Shown here piece by piece: positions 6,633-8,529 of a stretch of DNA of 8,529 bases (positions are counted from its first letter, which is position 1; each line of letters starts with the position of its first letter). The translations under genes and the position numbers were made by a program. Source of the DNA: Prevotellaceae bacterium (lineage in GTDB: Bacteria; Bacteroidota; Bacteroidia; Bacteroidales; UBA932). Location: the NCBI GenBank assembly GCA_031257455.1, contig JAIROQ010000208.1, forward strand, positions 1-8,529, in the 5' to 3' direction. The notes under the pieces are model-generated. The model did no database searches, was not told where the DNA came from, and was given only the letters and a program-made list of their open reading frames with translations.

Positions 6633-8345
6633 TCCTGCGATGCGTGCAAACTTTTCGTCTAATGCTTTCGACACGTTGTCGTAGTCTTCCCTGCCCGGCA
6701 GTTGGGTTTGTACGCCGAAATAGAACTTTATTTTCGGCTCTGTGCCGGACGGGCGTACGGAAACAATCGTACCGCCGGCAGTGATATACTGCAACACATC
6801 GGATTTGGCAAACGGTAGCGGGCGGCGTTCGCCGGTGCGCACATCAAGGGTTTCCGAAGTAAGGTAATCATGGATGACCGCCACGCTGTCGCTGTCGATG
6901 CTCTGCAATGGCCGGCTGCGGAAGTTTTTCATCATTTCCCGTATCTGTTCCAATCCGTCTTTGCCTTCTTTCGTGATAGCGACAAGCGTTTCCTTGAAAA
7001 ACCCGAATTGCATATACACATCCAGCAATACATCGAACAATGATTTGCCCTGCATGGCCGCCCATGCCGCCATTTCTGCAATAGCGCAGGAGGTGGTTAC
7101 CGCATCCTTGTCGCGTACAAATTCGCCCACATTGAAACCGAAACTCTCTTCGCCGCCGCAGATAAAGGTTTTCTTCCCTTCCTGTTCGCGGATGACTTGG
7201 GCAATATACTTGAAGCCGGTGAATACATTGAATACTTCCACCCCGTAATGCTCCGCAATACGCCGCATCAGGTCGGTCGTAACGATGGTTTTGATGATAT
7301 ATTCCCTGCCGGTCAGTTTCCCCAATTCTTTCCACCGCCCCAATATATAATAGGTCAGCAGCGAGTTCGTCTGGTTGCCGTTGAGCAGCATAAATTCGCC
7401 TTGCGGGTTACGGATAGCCAGTCCCGTACGGTCGGCGTCAGGGTCGGTGGCAATGATGAAGTCGGCGCCGGTGCTGCGGGCTTTGTCCAACGCCATCTTC
7501 AAGGCAGCAGGTTCTTCCGGGTTGGGCGATTGCACAGTCGGGAAATTGCCGTCCGGAACATCCTGTTCCGGTACGTGGATGATATTGGAAAAACCTTTCC
7601 GCTTCAGGGCTTCGGGTACTAATGTAATGCCCGTGCCGTGCAGCGGCGTATAGACGATACGCAATCCCGGATGCTTCTCTATCGCTTCCGGCGACAGCGT
7701 CAATTCCATGACTTTGGCGAGATAGGCCTCGTCAAGGTCTTTCCCGATACGTTGAATGGCGCTTTCATTCCCTTCAAATTTCACTTGCGCCGGGCCGGTG
7801 ATTTTTGTTACTTCGGCGATAATATTTTTATCATGCGGCATGGTTACCTGTGCGCCGTCATTCCAATAGGCTTTATAGCCGTTGTATACTTTCGGATTAT
7901 GCGAAGCGGTAATCACCACGCCCCCCTGACAGTCCAGCCGGCGAACGGCAAAGCTCAATTCCGGCGTGGGGCGCAGGGCTTCAAAAAGAAATACCTTGAT
8001 GCCATTGGCGGCAAAAACGCCCGCCGTAATCTGGGCAAAAAAGGAACTGTTATTGCGACAGTCGTAAGCAATAGCCACTTTTATTTCCGGCAAACCGGGA
8101 AAACTTTTCCGCAGGTAATTAGCCAGTCCCTGCGTGGCCATGCCGACAGTATATTTATTCATCCGGTTTGTTCCGACGCCCATGATACCCCGCAATCCGC
8201 CGGTGCCAAATTCCAAATCACGGTAAAAACTCTCCGTCAGTTCGGCATTATCCGCCGCCAATAATGCACGTACCTGCGCTTTGGTTTCCTCATCGTAGCT
8301 ACCGTCAAGCCACTGTTGAGCGCGTTGTTTTACTAAATTGTCCAT
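6612..8345 (-). CDS. Phosphoglucomutase/phosphomannomutase (alpha-D-phosphohexomutase)
   Basis: Interconverts hexose 1- and 6-phosphates in the cytosol, feeding glycogen, nucleotide-sugar and surface-polysaccharide pathways. The protein has 577 residues, normal for the long PGM2/PgcA-like branch. The four domains show their signatures: phosphoserine loop TASHNP (146-151, Ser148 carries the phosphate), metal-binding DPDADRTG (301-308, Asp301, Asp303 and Asp305), sugar-binding GGEESFGF (397-404), and phosphate-binding RPSGTEPKIKF (531-541). The N-terminal FGTGGLRGIMG (46-56) is also typical. The ATG at 8345 is backed by the family-like N-terminus. Its neighbour upstream is rfbD, a dTDP-rhamnose gene whose substrate begins from glucose-1-phosphate, so co-expression makes sense. 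The last codons (about ELGIKN) and the TAG lie in GAATTAG-type heptamers. Glucose versus mannose preference cannot be decided here. Confidence 0.95.
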   Translation of the reverse strand: MDNLVKQRAQQWLDGSYDEETKAQVRALLAADNAELTESFYRDLEFGTGGLRGIMGVGTNRMNKYTVGMATQGLANYLRKSFPGLPEIKVAIAYDCRNNSSFFAQITAGVFAANGIKVFLFEALRPTPELSFAVRRLDCQGGVVITASHNPKVYNGYKAYWNDGAQVTMPHDKNIIAEVTKITGPAQVKFEGNESAIQRIGKDLDEAYLAKVMELTLSPEAIEKHPGLRIVYTPLHGTGITLVPEALKRKGFSNIIHVPEQDVPDGNFPTVQSPNPEEPAALKMALDKARSTGADFIIATDPDADRTGLAIRNPQGEFMLLNGNQTNSLLTYYILGRWKELGKLTGREYIIKTIVTTDLMRRIAEHYGVEVFNVFTGFKYIAQVIREQEGKKTFICGGEESFGFNVGEFVRDKDAVTTSCAIAEMAAWAAMQGKSLFDVLLDVYMQFGFFKETLVAITKEGKDGLEQIREMMKNFRSRPLQSIDSDSVAVIHDYLTSETLDVRTGERRPLPFAKSDVLQYITAGGTIVSVRPSGTEPKIKFYFGVQTQLPGREDYDNVSKALDEKFARIAGELGIKN

Positions 8346-8354
8346 AATTTTAAA

Positions 8355-8421
8355 GTTAAGAGTTAAGAGTTATGAGTTATGGGTTATGGGGGCTATTGCT
8401 ATTAGAAATTAGAAATTAGAA
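8355..8421. repeat. Heptamer arrays between rfbD and pgm
   Basis: Five heptamers drift from GTTAAGA through GTTATGA to GTTATGG (8355-8389), then a short spacer GGGCTATTGCT, then three ATTAGAA heptamers (8401-8421). The first array ends ten bases before the pgm start codon. The second array carries the last codons and TAA stop of rfbD. The spacer is only weakly like the GC-rich cores elsewhere. Confidence 0.92.
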
Positions 8422-8529
8422 ATCACCTTCGCTAAGGCCTCCTGCCAAGGAGGGGGGGTGATGCCATAAATATGTTTAATTTTATCACAATTCAATACGC
8501 TGTATTGCGGGCGGCGGGCTTTCGTGGGA
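8409..8529 (-). CDS. rfbD: dTDP-4-dehydrorhamnose reductase, C-terminal end (partial)
   Basis: Only the last 39 residues are in the window; the gene continues past the right edge. The reading PTKARRPQYSVLNCDKI followed by KHIYGITPPPWQEALAKVI matches the conserved RfbD tail (P-x-x-A-R-R-P-x-Y-S-V-L-N, then a G-I-x-x-x-x-W-x-x-x-L motif). RfbD makes dTDP-L-rhamnose, the last step of the four-gene dTDP-rhamnose pathway, in the cytosol. A run of seven C on the coding strand encodes the prolines. The final SNF and the stop are in ATTAGAA heptamers. The gene is too short to appear as a normal ORF but the motif is distinctive. Confidence 0.85.
   Translation of the reverse strand, partial: PTKARRPQYSVLNCDKIKHIYGITPPPWQEALAKVISNF

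Noticed and set aside
7638..8264. 208-codon plus-strand ORF inside the phosphohexomutase gene
   Set aside because: It is antisense to clear catalytic motifs of the mutase and has no family features of its own.
8438..8453. CCTCC/GGAGG hairpin near the end of rfbD as a terminator
   Set aside because: It lies within conserved RfbD codons, before the stop, and no T-tract follows in the direction of transcription.
8452..8458. Seven-base G/C run in rfbD as a phase-variation tract
   Set aside because: It is short and would alter only the last dozen or so residues, so a switching role is unlikely.

Overview
The window looks like a chromosomal stretch from a Bacteroidota bacterium, most likely order Bacteroidales. 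The evidence is the short ProRS with a degenerate C-terminal domain, the Bacteroidota-like UbiD, RecR and type-2 PyrF sequences, a TAnnTTTG-type -7 box, and gene starts without clear Shine-Dalgarno sequences. The assignment comes from recognising protein families by eye, not from a search.

Layout. Two genes lie on the + strand: a hotdog-fold 3-hydroxyacyl-ACP dehydratase-like protein (92-529) and prolyl-tRNA synthetase (547-2019). They converge on a run of minus-strand genes. Read in the direction of transcription from the right edge, these are the 3' end of rfbD (dTDP-4-dehydrorhamnose reductase, cut by the window), a phosphoglucomutase/phosphomannomutase, a YbgC-like acyl-CoA thioesterase, recR, pyrF, and one long ORF that joins a UbiD-family decarboxylase to a complete O6-alkylguanine-DNA alkyltransferase (Ogt). 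The gene content is housekeeping: translation, sugar-phosphate and dTDP-rhamnose supply, pyrimidine synthesis, DNA repair, and quinone or aromatic-acid decarboxylation. I see no defence system, transposase, CRISPR array, tRNA or rRNA.

The unusual part is between the genes. Every gap on the minus-strand side, and the convergent gap, is filled with short tandem arrays of 7- or 8-bp units. The unit sequence differs from gap to gap (GTTAAGA, GTTTAAG, GAGGTAT, AATTCCT, CACATCAT, GTTGATTT and others). Several arrays flank a GC-rich core that recurs in related form (GTTGGCTGRCGCC), and a 20-bp segment recurs with 19/20 identity at 2057-2076 and, inverted, at 5346-5365. In one copy a heptamer array sits exactly between two halves of a core that are contiguous in the other copy.

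The arrays run into coding sequence. The last codons and stop codons of ubiD-ogt, pyrF, ybgC, pgm and rfbD lie in repeat sequence. The native N-terminus of UbiD appears to have been replaced by an octamer array, and the only in-frame ATG there comes from a single variant octamer. The UbiD-Ogt fusion and this repeat system are the two things here most worth following up.
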